DNA of 39,139 nucleotides from positions 1 through 39,139 of the forward strand of contig NW_014578758.1 in assembly GCF_000485595.1 (NCBI RefSeq), given 5' to 3'. The translations under genes and the position numbers were made by a program. How positions within the stretch are numbered: the stretch's first letter is position 1; each line of letters starts with the position of its first letter. The notes below the pieces were generated by a model, which saw nothing but the letters and a program-made list of their open reading frames with translations, did no database searches and had not been told where the DNA came from. This document shows positions 29,374-39,139 of this stretch, in pieces. This DNA comes from Priapulus caudatus. Its lineage: Eukaryota; Priapulida; Priapulimorpha; Priapulimorphida; Priapulidae.

Positions 29374-32300
29374 CTGTGCCAAGAAATAGCAAGAGCCATC
29401 AGAAATGCGTTCATGCGCTACGCACGCTGCTGCGATGAGCATAGCTATTTTCATGTCTCAATTGACTTTCTTAAGGGAGGTTTTGACTGGTGGAGCTAGA
29501 TTACAGAAAGTCCAAACGGTGCTCCTACGATTCAACCAAACATTAAAGAAATTAGAGTGGAATTTAAATCAGCTATCAACAGTTTAACTAGCGTACTCCT
29601 CTACTAGGGCACTCTAACTGTAGCTGGTTTCCCGTAGACCTATGCGGAATAACTTTGTGGAGTGGACCAGTTTATTTCCATATATGATTGACATCCGAGT
29701 CGTATTTCTATACAAAGTAAGTGATTCAATACTATGAATATGGTATTGAATATGGGGAGTTTCCTCAGAACAAATCCACCCTCCCCCGATTCTCGTTGTC
29801 AAAGCTGCAGGCCATTAAATATGGAAAATGAGAAAAACTCGCAATGACACGCAATAACTTGTCTGAATAACGGGCTCATACTTGCCAACTACTTGACACA
29901 AGACGGGTAGGTGGTCGACTAAATTATTTATCATTGTTGCGCTAAGCAATCGACTATTGCACTAGCAGTAACTAAAGTGGAGTAGACAAGAGTTGTAAAC
30001 GTCACGACCAGTATCGATCATTTCAAGTTACTGGCTTTGAAAAAGAGACAAATTTGCAGCTAGAGGCACGTTATTGCTAGTGTGGTGAGCCAAGCTGTAG
30101 CGATATTTGTTGGGTCTACTGGGGTCAATACGCACGCATGCGTATTGGGGTCTAGACACGCACGCAATAAAAATGCAATATACATGCAAAACATGTACAT
30201 ATAGACTCGGTTTTACAGATGATGCACTAGTGATCAGCACAGTGTGCAGGTATGTGTATAACATTTGAAATTCAAAATTGACCACTGTCTATTGCTGTGT
30301 GTGCGCACAGCAATAGACAGTGGTCAATTTTTAATTTCAAATGTTATACATGTTCGATATAAACCAAATCCGGTTACCAGTAAACAAAACTGTGTTCATC
30401 TGAGAGCTGCTGCTCTGCTAAAAAAAACTATAAATCGCAGTCGTGCATAGCAACACGTATTGGGCCGTGGTTAACATTTGGATTTAACAGGGCTGGCCAA
30501 GACGTTTGCAACTGCCTTGCCAGTAAACTGAACTATGTACTCCAAACGTTCGTAACCAATATGTCAGTGGCACAAATTGGACGAACTTTTGGCAAATCAG
30601 AGCATATCATACATTTTGCATTTAGGATGACTATTCGGGCCAATTTTGACTCCTGCAACGCTATTTCTATTGCTTAACATCCTGGTGTAATCCTCTGATA
30701 TTGCTGACCACGATTGTAATAAAGCTAACAAATTATTACAATTTACTGTATTAAAATTTGATATATCTTTACAACTACAGAGTTTACAATTCAAATAGAT
30801 GCAATAAAGTCAGAGCACAAATTATGTCCATTTATGCATATATTATTATTATTCTTAGTAATCGAAAAAGTCATGATGATCGAGTATACACACTCACCAC
30901 GATTTCCGGTGCGCCTGACTGATGATGAGACAACCCGATACATTATTTATTATATATTAGTGATGGGAATCGGCTGGAATTTCATAATCGATTATCGGTT
31001 TCCCTTAACCGATCGATAATCGATTATAATCGGATAATCGGTTAATAATAGCATAGATTTAATTTAATCTTACTTCGTATATACAATTATACATAGCATT
31101 CAATATTATCATGTTTTATGATCATGTATTAACTCTGTGAAGGTTGCTGTATGTATATCAATTTCTGTTCCTATACAGTATTTAATCAATTTAAAAAGAA
31201 ATGGTTTAAATGCCTTTATTAAAACATTAAAACATAAAAGTTTTAAACAAACATGATCAAGACTTGTTCTTTATTATAGTAAGTAAGTTGTTTGTGTTCT
31301 AATAGTGTAGGCTTTGTAGCCGAGTTAATGTCATGCCAATGGAATATCCTCTCCAACACAATGTAACAGACAATACGGAGAGTAGAATCTCATCTACGGA
31401 TAACATCTGTGGGACAGTGTCAAACCAAAACAAAGACACTGTCCAATTTGTTCATGTCTATAAGTACACTAGTACCGCTCTGCAATCAGACAGGACCTAT
31501 GTTAACAGTGATTCATGAAGGTGTCCTCTAGACTCTTTGTACTCTAGACTACACACTGATGCACTTCTACTTCGCTACCAATACATGTCCATGTTGCGAT
31601 TTAAAAAATTTTTTTTTGGTATTTTTGATAATCGATTATTTGTTTTCATAATCGATTATCGTATTTGAGACTATAATCGATCGATTTTCGATTATAATCG
31701 ATCATCGGGACATCACTATTATATATGCATATCTTATTTCAGTGACCAAAAAATAAACTTCAGAGATATGACCAACTAAATAGACAGTAAAGGGAAATGA
31801 GTCATATGAACATGAAAAACTTAGGCCTATGTAAAAATGTCAAACTATTAATAGCTGATGGCACTATTGGCATCCGTTATCGATATGCAAATTCACTATT
31901 GAGCTGTTGACATGAGCTACCTATTATCACATGCCCATGTCTTGCAACTTTTACCTATGTGTGTGCATGAATTGAGAGACTTACCTGCGTGTCTGACTCT
32001 GCATACACCCTCACAATGTCCTCTGTCCCAGAGGGCCTGATTTAGATAAAAGAAGAATGATAGTCAAATACATTTCAACGGGATGGGCTACTACATACAA
32101 GAATAACTAAGTCACTCGTAATGTACAGCAATACGATGTGATCCACATCTCGAAGGGCTGAATACTGTTATTTTTAAAACGATCATTTCTCAAATAAATC
32201 GAAAAATGAATAAATTTAAACAAATTTAAACTCACATATCAGCGTACATATTACTAATCACTTCAGCATTAAAATTATTAGAAGTTTCTGCTGTTATACG

Positions 32301-35300
32301 TTATAGAACAGTAAATGAACAGCAAACGTGTGCTTACTATCTTCAGACTTGCGATAATGGAATGTTCAAACGGTTCCACAAAACAAGTGCACGTAGTTAC
32401 GTGACACAAATATTTATAAATTGGTACCATCTCAAAATGTATACAAAAGTAATTAACCTAGTGTAGAGACAGGGTTTCGGTCTCGCGGGAGCAAAAACCA
32501 TGCGGTAGGTTTGTTGACATATGTAAACAATCCAAGTGAGATCGGTGCACATATTGGTGGAAAGAATGTTGTGGGAGTGTTCTATGACATGTTAGCCTTA
32601 CTATATACATTTCGTGTTATGCAAGGAGTATCAGTAAGTATCAGAACGGTTAAGAAAATATGAGAATGGTTGGTAAAACATGAGAAAGCCTCGTTTTAAA
32701 TGACACTCAGCACAGATTAACCATGTTTTCGAATGGCTTATCTATCTATGTTTATGAGGGAATTTGCAAGATTCTAACCTGCAACAGGCAAGAGTGATTT
32801 GCAAGAAAACAACTCATCTATATATACATGCCTCATTAAATGCAGAGGCACGGAAATGGAAATTTATATAAATACATGTGAAGCAACAGTTATGTGCTAT
32901 TTCATCTCTTTGTTTCCTGTTCTGCTCACCTTACAAAGGCTCTAGCCACTGGATACTTGCTAACTATCTCATCGATTCGGTCCTGAAGGCCTGCTGGAGC
33001 TGTCGTCTTTCTCTCAGCATCCGTTGTCACTATTACTGTTCTCTCACGCACCTGTCGCAAATATTTGGTTGAGAATTTCTCATAATATGACGACATTTTG
33101 CTGGAAATAATGCCAAAAATTATTTATAAGAACAAGTGCCGCAGTGCGACAGGGCTCATCTGGTGTCTGGTGTTCTGCTGATAAATTCATTTGTGCATAG
33201 CAAGACGTCTTATACATATAAGTCTTCTTTATTGTTGTTTGACTTTCGTAGCCAATTCGAACAAATATATCAGCTACACTTTCGCACCCACCTAATCTCT
33301 ATGCATTGCAGACACATGTGCATTGCAGGTTGTCAGGCAACAATTATGATTAGAAGCGTGCCAGCCATGGGCTTCCCCCGTGTTTTTGGCTACCAACGCG
33401 AGCATTCACCGATTCAGCCTTCAGGGTGCTATAGAGAGACTGCTTTAGAAAATAATATGATTTAAGGAGCGTAAACCTTGTTCAACAAACATTTGCCTTT
33501 GCAATTAAACTGTGCAACTGTAGCCTAACATTCACACAGGTATGGGCTCTAATAATAGCAAAAGCAGTTCAGTCCTTTGTTAACAGTCAACAAATCAATG
33601 TTTAACCATCCTCTTGAGGGTCAAAAGGTTATCCAACACTTACTCTTCGCATGTCAGCAGAAAGTACATTCCATGGTCCTTTCAATAAAGCCATAAAAAT
33701 GCTAGGTCACCGCTGAAACAAAAAAGTTTTTCAATCGCTCCATCAGACCATGTCCTCAGAAAATGTCTAAAATCTGCCCCTGTGCCCCATTGACCTATGA
33801 CCTGTGCCCTCCAATTTCGGCAGTGATGGCTTTTCCTCTGATGATGCTATACACCGACTATCACGAGCCTAGGTCGAGCCGTTTAGATTTGTGCCGCAAT
33901 TCTGCATTTCCTCCCTATACCTTAAGTTAAGGAGCGGAATGAGTTCCCCTTCCTTTACACCTCTTGACCTTTGACCTTTGACCCCCAGCTTCGACATCCC
34001 AACTCGTTTTCGGATTACCCCCCCATGTTCCGACTTTCGAATCCGTACGTCGAGCCGTTTAGATTTGTGCCCAACTGTTGACGGACGCACGAACGCACGC
34101 ACGATCATGCGATTCTACAAGCTGCATCTGACTTCGTCAGATGAGCTAAAAATGAAGATGAAAATAATGATACACCGACTAGGCACAATGTGATATGTGT
34201 GTGCATTCTTGTGGATGATTTTCATTCAGACAGCTAGAGCCAGTAGCTCATAAGACAATCACTGCTTTCTGCTGATGATACATGTGTGTATCTGTAACAA
34301 TGCAACACAAACTACGGTCCTATAAGTTTTATTTAAAAATAACTAACAACTTTCACTAGCATTCTTGTTCACACTTCAGCATCATAACTTGCTGGTAAAA
34401 CTAGTAACCTCATTTGCTAAACATTTTATGAACTTAAACAATTATTTTCAATTCAACTGTGATTAAAAGCATTTAAAATCAAATAATCTTTCATTTGTAG
34501 TACACATGCCGAAGCTGCCTGTAAATATATATAGACATTCATATAGTGATGGGAATCGGCTGGAATTTCATAATCGATTATCGGTTTCCCTTAACCGATC
34601 GATAATCGATTATAATCGGATAATTGGTTAATAATAGCATATAGACTGCCATAGATTTAATTTAATCTTACTTTGTATACCTGTATTCAATATTATCATG
34701 TTTTATGATCATGTATTAACTCTGTGAAGGTTGCTGTATGTATATCAATGTCTGTTCCTATACAGTATTTAATCAATTTAAAAAGAAATGGTTTAAATGC
34801 CTTTATTAAAACATTAAAAGTTTTAAACAAACATGATCAAGACTTGTTCTTTATTATAGTAAGTAAGTTGTTTGTGTTCTAATAGTGTAGGCTGTGTAGC
34901 AGAGTTAATGTCCTGCCAATGGAATATCCTCTCCAACACAATGTAACAAACAATACGGAGAGTAGAATCTCATCTACGGATAACATCTGTGGGACAGTGT
35001 CAAACCAAAACAAAGATTATTCCAATCTTGAAAAAAAAAAAAAATATCAATTTAAAAAAAGAAGAAGCTATTTCCGATAATCGATTATTTGTTTTCATAA
35101 TCGATTATCGAATTTGAGACTATAATCGATCGATTTTCGATTATAATCGATCATCGGGACATCACTACATTCATATGTACAGAAATATTTTTAAATAAAG
35201 GCACACAGTATCTTAAGAACTCGGATGTGAATTCTACTCAGAAGCTGATTTGAGAATAACTGTGTATGTATTTGCATCCATGTGTGCCTTCACACATGCA

Positions 35301-37264
35301 TGCCTACGTGCTTGCACTTATACCTTGACTTTCATCTGCCTGTTGGGAAGATCATTGTAAAGGTCATTCCACTGCTGTATACTCCAGCCTCGTTCATGCA
35401 AAATGGCCTCCACTAGCAGCATATCTGAGATAGCATCACCCACCGTCTGGTTAACAACGTCCACAAACGACAACAGCTTATCAGCTGCCTCCTTCTGACA
35501 GGTGTCACCACTGTCAAACAAATTGAACACTTGGTAACTCCACAGCTGTGAAGGTAAACAAGGATAGAGAACAATGACATTTTACTCACAACTACTCAAT
35601 TTAAATTACATTTTTTGTTTAGCAACCAATGAATACCACACTAAAGTCACAGCAGTGAGCAGCAACACAAATAAATAATTTATGATTAACAAGTTATTAT
35701 CAATAAAACGTCCCTCTTCAAGGGAGACTAACAAACCTTGACAACCCAAGAGGAATTAGTTACGACGTTCAAGTGAACAATGCATGCACAAGACCTTAAA
35801 TATAGACATTATCACCACATAAAACAGTCTACCTAGGTGCCTTGAATTGCAGGTATGTATGAGTAATCCCGTCAGAGATGTGCAGTATTAAATGAAACAC
35901 AAATGTTTCCTCAAGGATACAATCAAGATTTAATGCGAAATATCATTCATTTTGATTTTTAGCCTTATTCGATGGTTAACACCACGTGCCACCACTGTAC
36001 GTGATTATTCCCCCATACTGCCATACGCCATATTCCAATATATGTGAACTTTTACTGATGACGTCAGAGACACGATCCAACCAGCCTAGCCTGTTCCCCG
36101 TAATAATTATGCCAGAATCTATCAGCCTCAATCCTCCTACAGCCGTCAACTGCCAATGATAGTTGAAATTGCCACGCGGTCAAAAATAACACGTATACCT
36201 CATTACCACAGCCCCGGGTTTGTTGACAGGTAAATTAGTGATGCCATATATTATGCAGCATTTCTCATCAAACTGCGATGGCTCAAGATACATCAGAACA
36301 TCATTGTGAAAATGAGAAAAACACCGATTTCTCCATTTACATTTTTGCAATTGTAGCTGATGCGTAAATGGATATTACTCTGTCATTGCAACTTGGAATA
36401 ATTTAATTAGATGCTATAAATTTCATGCATTTTTTTGGCTTGAGCAGAGAGATAGATCTCACCTATAAATAAACGTGAGATTGAATCGATTCTTTGGTCA
36501 ATAAACGTTTACTCTTCATTAGAGCCATGACCATACAAAAGATTGAGTGTATCCTTAAGTTAATTAAAGATTTAAATTCATTTTATTGTTATACTTCATA
36601 CTATTCCTTATGGCAAATCTCAGACATACCTTTCAGCATTAGATATCTTTCTGATCATGTTAAATGCTTTGTCACTGAAGAGCACCTGTAAAAACACCAT
36701 ATGACGGTCAATTCGAAAAACAGAAAGCAAAACTTGGTACTGACGCATAGAGGTTTTATAACAATGTATTTCGCATGAAAGTGCATCTAAGATTAAAACA
36801 CACTCACATCTCTATTTTGTACCCTTACGAGTGCAGTTGAGAGCAAATTGCACAGATCATCTATTATTTATATCTATCAGCTCATGTTTCTGTGGCAATT
36901 ATACAAAATACCTATCATCTGCCAGCTGTGGATTCCACTTATCTCACTCCAACATACAGACATGGTAATATACCAGTAATATAATGTAGTACTTGAAAAA
37001 CAATGCGTGAGTGCATTGAGTGAATGCCTTATAGCAATTATATCTGTTACATTAAACAGATGACAACAGCCGTTTGTGTAAGGTGATATTTCCTACGAGT
37101 AATCCTGTATGGGCCTATTGCTAGTGTTGCCCTCTGGCCTATGCTAGCAGACACCTGCTCACCGTGCCATGTCCATTAGCTTCAAAGTAGACACCGACAT
37201 CGTAATCAGCAGCCCTATGATGGAGATGCTTCACTCCTGTAGAGACACAGGACACTGGAACCTT
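29284..37264 (-). CDS. PGM3: Phosphoacetylglucosamine mutase, 3' part of gene (six exons)
   Basis: The enzyme converts GlcNAc-6-phosphate to GlcNAc-1-phosphate in UDP-GlcNAc synthesis, feeding glycosylation and chitin. It is a cytosolic alpha-D-phosphohexomutase. The exons at 37163-37264, 36630-36685, 35324-35537, 32930-33051, 31985-32036 and 29284-29373 join in compatible phases to about 211 residues plus a stop. That matches the C-terminal two-fifths of the usual roughly 540-residue protein. Domain 3 shows [11 protein letters not shown] (sugar-binding loop). Domain 4 shows [26 protein letters not shown] and the phosphate-binding loop RPSGTED. The active-site serine and metal-binding loop would be in upstream exons beyond the right edge. 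No frameshift or premature stop is seen, so it is probably functional. Introns of about 0.6-2.6 kb are loaded with hAT and repeat B copies. Confidence 0.95.
30126..30147. repeat. 22-bp near-palindrome
   Basis: CAATACGCA and TGCGTATTG flank a four-base CGCA, preceded and followed by GGGTC/GGGGTC. Confidence 0.75.
30255..30350. repeat. 96-bp hairpin with 45-bp arms, in the last PGM3 intron
   Basis: 30255-30299 and 30306-30350 are reverse complements with a single mismatch, around a six-base loop TGTGCG. ATGT flanks both sides and could be a small target duplication. A transcript of either strand would form a nearly perfect 45-bp stem. Confidence 0.9.
30958..31718. mobile_element. Non-autonomous hAT element, copy 1 (761 bp)
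   Basis: Ends TAGTGATG and CATCACTA, flanked by a perfect 8-bp duplication TTATATAT (30950-30957 and 31719-31726), which is the hAT signature. Subterminal regions carry repeated ATAATCGATTAT-type palindromes. A 61-codon frame at 31333-31518 has no transposase similarity that I can see. It lies in the PGM3 intron between the RPSGTED exon and the last exon. Confidence 0.92.
31985..32036 (-). CDS. PGM3: PGM3 exon with phosphate-binding loop
   Basis: A 52-nt exon between CTAAATCAG and a consensus CAG|GTAAGT donor. Its first base completes an Arg codon begun in the preceding exon, giving [25 protein letters not shown] binds the substrate phosphate in this family. Confidence 0.95.
32037..32929. 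other. PGM3 intron, no other feature seen
   Basis: AT-rich intron sequence between two PGM3 exons. No repeat structure or gene is recognised. Confidence 0.6.
32930..33051 (-). CDS. PGM3: PGM3 exon, domain 4
   Basis: 122 nt from the acceptor TTGCGACAG to AAG|GTGAGC. It encodes [20 protein letters not shown], then [13 protein letters not shown] and PVARAFV. VTTDAER and the helix after it are typical PGM3 C-terminal domain features. It exits in phase 2, matching the next exon. Confidence 0.94.
33131..34155. repeat. Repeat B, copy 2 (reverse orientation to copy 1)
   Basis: Starts ACAAGTGCCGCAGTGCGAC and ends with the hairpin CATCTGACTTCGTCAGATG followed by AGCTAA. It matches copy 1 in reverse complement from about 33465 to 34150. 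The segment 33165-33460 differs from the other copies and may be a separate insertion or subfamily difference. TGACCT half-sites in tandem lie at 33791-33803 and 33965-33984. It is located in a PGM3 intron. Confidence 0.85.
34544..35167. mobile_element. Non-autonomous hAT element, copy 2 (624 bp)
   Basis: Same termini and closely similar interior to 30958-31718. It has its own perfect 8-bp duplication CATTCATA (34536-34543 and 35168-35175). It lacks a block of roughly 150 bp present in copy 1 (about 31437-31600) and has a poly-A-like stretch there instead. It lies in the PGM3 intron before exon 32930-33051. Confidence 0.92.
35324..35537 (-). CDS. PGM3: PGM3 exon, end of domain 3 and linker
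   Basis: Encodes [20 protein letters not shown], then [40 protein letters not shown] and [11 protein letters not shown] before [22 protein letters not shown] and DLPNRQ are strongly PGM3-like. The 5' boundary is chosen by phase: AG at 35538-35539 (CTGTGGAG|TTACC) continues the phase-2 upstream exon. A better-looking CACAG lies 8 nt upstream but would break the frame. Confidence 0.93.
35546..36629. other. PGM3 intron, no other feature seen
   Basis: AT-rich intron without recognisable repeats. A small extra exon cannot be excluded, but phase does not require one. Confidence 0.55.
36630..36685 (-). CDS. PGM3: PGM3 short exon, domain 3
   Basis: 56 nt between TTTTTACAG and AAAG|GTATGT. It encodes [18 protein letters not shown] plus two bases. 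It directly continues the GHGT of the preceding exon, as in other PGM3 proteins (GHGT-x-LFS). Confidence 0.88.
37163..37264 (-). CDS. PGM3: PGM3 exon with sugar-binding loop
   Basis: 102 nt (34 codons, phase 0 at both ends) between TCTCACAG and ACG|GTGAGC. It encodes [20 protein letters not shown] and [22 protein letters not shown] and [11 protein letters not shown] are hallmark PGM3 segments. The upstream exon is not found before the window edge. Confidence 0.95.
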
Positions 37265-37810
37265 CTGTGAGAGGCAGATAAATAAACAAAAGAAAACAAA
37301 AGTCAGTCTATCGTTTTGATAGGTGCAGTTATAAATATTGTGTTTGTATAGGATTACTTAATTCTTATTGATTGTTAGTTCAAGCAAATAACTGTCTGTG
37401 CATAGATCACATGATTTGCATAACAGATAAGCGCAGGATAATATAATGTCATTTTAGTCTATTTCTTCAGCTAAGCCGGCAGTTCCACACAGAGTGGCAA
37501 AGTGCGTGTAACACGAGCCACGACAAGAGATAATAGACAGTTACAATGAGACAGTTAAAAACAGCAAATAAAACTGTGGCGTGATGATATTTCGGGTACA
37601 TTAGTGTCTAATAACATCATATTTTTTACATTAGCTAAATATAAATAAACGCATGTCACAAGCCATAAGCGTAAATAGCATGAGCCTGTTATATCAGGTA
37701 GAACAGTGTTACCAATATTTAGCAAATATCACCACTGGCAATGTGCTGATGATGTATGGTAAGCTGAGATGTGGAAAATGATAGCAACCTTATGGTACAG
37801 CATACATAAA
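37265..37810. other. PGM3 intron, unique part
   Basis: No gene or repeat recognised before repeat B begins at 37811. Confidence 0.55.
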
Positions 37811-39139
37811 ACAAGTGCCGCGGAGCGACAGCGCTCATCTAATGTCTACTGCGGTGACTCTGTGGTGGAGTGGTGGGATTCTAGTAAACCCTATTAGTCC
37901 CAAATGTGTTCACATACACGCCGAAACAGTGGAAGGCACAGGGATGGTATCAGAAACCTTCTCAAAGGAATGTTCGTTGGGATCGTTATGAAAGTTGCCA
38001 CGAGATGGCGCGTACGTTTAAGTGTCTTCAGATTAAAGATGGAAGCTCCCATCGTACGTAGTAGCAACAACTATTTGCAAGACAGAATAGGTAAGCACTC
38101 ATCCATTTACCTACGCAAGCCTACAGGCTGAAATAGAGAGCTGCCAACTGTAACTAATTAACGCAGGCAAAAACTACACAGTACCACTGGCAGTGGCATA
38201 CGTTACATGTAACACACTGACAGTACAGAATGCCATAGAAATTATACGATTTAAGGAGCATAAACCTTCTTCAACCAAATTTAGCTTTTGAAATTTCACT
38301 GTGACATTGTAGCCTCATACATCCAGGCATGTATAGATTCTACTAGCAAACCCGGCAGTCAAATTCTTTCTAACAGTAAACAAATCCATGTTTAACCCTC
38401 CTCTTGAGGGTCAAAAGGTTATCCGACACTTACTCTTCGCATGTCAGCAGAAAGTACATTTCATAGTCCTTTCAATAAAGCCATAAAAATACTAGGTCAC
38501 CGCTGAAACAAAAAAGTTTTTCAATCGCTCTGTCAGACCATGTCCTCAGAAAATGTCTAAAATCTGCCCTGTGCCCCATTGACCTTTGACCTGTGACCTC
38601 CAATTTCGGCACAGTGATGGCTTTTTCTACCATGATGCTATACACCGACTATCACAGGGTTCTCCCCAGGATGAAATTTAAACAGGGGGGAGGGGAGGGG
38701 AAGGGGGAGGGGGTCCGTGGGGCGTGTTTTTTTACCGTACCACAAATTAATGCGTAAAATCGTCACCACACCATAGACGGTATTTGGGGCTCTTGTATAT
38801 GTAAGATAGCCGAGTCGGTGTACAGTTAGTGTTGGGTGTGGGACAGGTTGACTGTTTGTACTTGTATATTGTCGGCAGTGCATGCGTGGCACGGTAAAAA
38901 TACACGTGCCGGGTGTCCTGGTCGAATGGGAATTCTTGCCGATCGATTCCCTCGCTGGCAAACTTTTATTGTGGTGGAATTTAATCGGGGCGGAGGTATT
39001 TTAAACGGGGCGCAACGATTGAAACAGGGGGGAGTTTTCCCAAATAGGGCGCGCGCGCCCCGTTTGCGCAACGTAGGGAGAACCCTGTATCACAAGCCTA
39101 GGTCGAGCCGTTTAGATTTTTGTGCCGCAATTCTGCATT
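37811..39139. repeat. Repeat B, copy 3, interrupted and cut by the window edge
   Basis: Begins ACAAGTGCCGCGGAGCGAC and is collinear with the reverse complement of copy 1 (3320-4270) across most of its length. A 433-bp insertion (38655-39087) splits it, after which repeat B resumes (AGCCTAGGTCGAGCCG) to the window end. Three TGACCT half-sites spaced by one base lie at 38580-38599. It is probably in a PGM3 intron, because upstream exons are missing from the window. Confidence 0.88.
38655..39087. mobile_element. 433-bp TIR element inserted into repeat B
   Basis: Perfect 12-bp terminal inverted repeats CAGGGTTCTCCC/GGGAGAACCCTG. TATCA is duplicated on both sides (38650-38654 and 39088-39092). 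Repeat B copy 2 (about 33858-33872) shows the uninterrupted site GACTATCACGAGCC. The interior is noncoding, with a very G-rich run at 38683-38712 and GCGCGCGC near the right end. The terminus is hAT-like, but the short duplication (5-6 bp) is not the usual 8 bp, so the superfamily is left open. Confidence 0.85.

Noticed and set aside
33136-33465. 109-codon plus-strand frame
   Set aside because: Sits in repeat B copy 2 within a PGM3 intron, with no domain.
1-39139. CRISPR arrays, bacterial operons, integrated virus genes
   Set aside because: No regular spacer array and no bacterial gene arrangement. No viral protein is recognised either. The only reverse transcriptase is of non-LTR type.

Overview
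This is a stretch of animal nuclear genome, not bacterial. It has intron-interrupted protein exons with good GT/AG splice signals, many microsatellites ((TA)n, (CT)n, (GT)n, (ATCT)n, (GCGT)n), a non-LTR retrotransposon fragment, a decayed Harbinger, hAT-type non-autonomous elements, and THAP-like and RecQ-like fragments of the sort often carried by transposons. The repeat mix suggests a marine invertebrate. The phylum cannot be fixed from the sequence alone. Two long N gaps (11959-12355, 22528-23224) and two single Ns (227, 807) mark incomplete assembly.

The one confidently identified gene is on the minus strand, 29284-37264. It is the 3' part of phosphoacetylglucosamine mutase (PGM3/AGM1), the UDP-GlcNAc pathway enzyme. 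Six exons can be placed with compatible phases, and together they encode the last ~211 residues (sugar-binding loop EANGHG, phosphate-binding loop RPSGTED, natural stop). The upstream exons lie beyond the right edge. Its introns hold two related hAT MITEs with perfect 8-bp target duplications, two copies of a longer repeat family ('repeat B') and a 45-bp-arm hairpin.

A second candidate gene is on the plus strand, about 8278-14121. Exon 1 encodes a signal peptide followed at once by RVFFSTGWG, a motif like adipokinetic-hormone/GnRH-type neuropeptides. A possible exon 2 (13560-13780) follows a strong acceptor and is followed by a poly(A) signal. This model is tentative, and the canonical Gln-1 and dibasic site are missing.

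Layout: 1-3050, a giant foldback palindrome of about 2.2 kb plus a third arm copy; 3089-4275, repeat B copy 1; 4870-5560, a GCGT/GCACGTAC minisatellite; 5637-5856, a THAP-like fragment; 8278-14121, the secreted-peptide candidate, whose large intron contains a 117-bp duplication around an N gap and a Mutator-like MITE; 14340-17380, microsatellite fields; 17835-18345, an AAGAACCT-ended repeat; 20066-21747, a Harbinger-type element containing a LINE fragment and a tRNA-Ile-like relic; 21888-23310, tandem repeats and minisatellite; 23373-24924, a small MITE, a broken Harbinger and a RecQ-like helicase fragment; 26048-26236, a possible orphan terminal exon; 28770-39139, PGM3 with its intronic repeats. 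Everything else is AT-rich noncoding sequence in which I see no supported gene.
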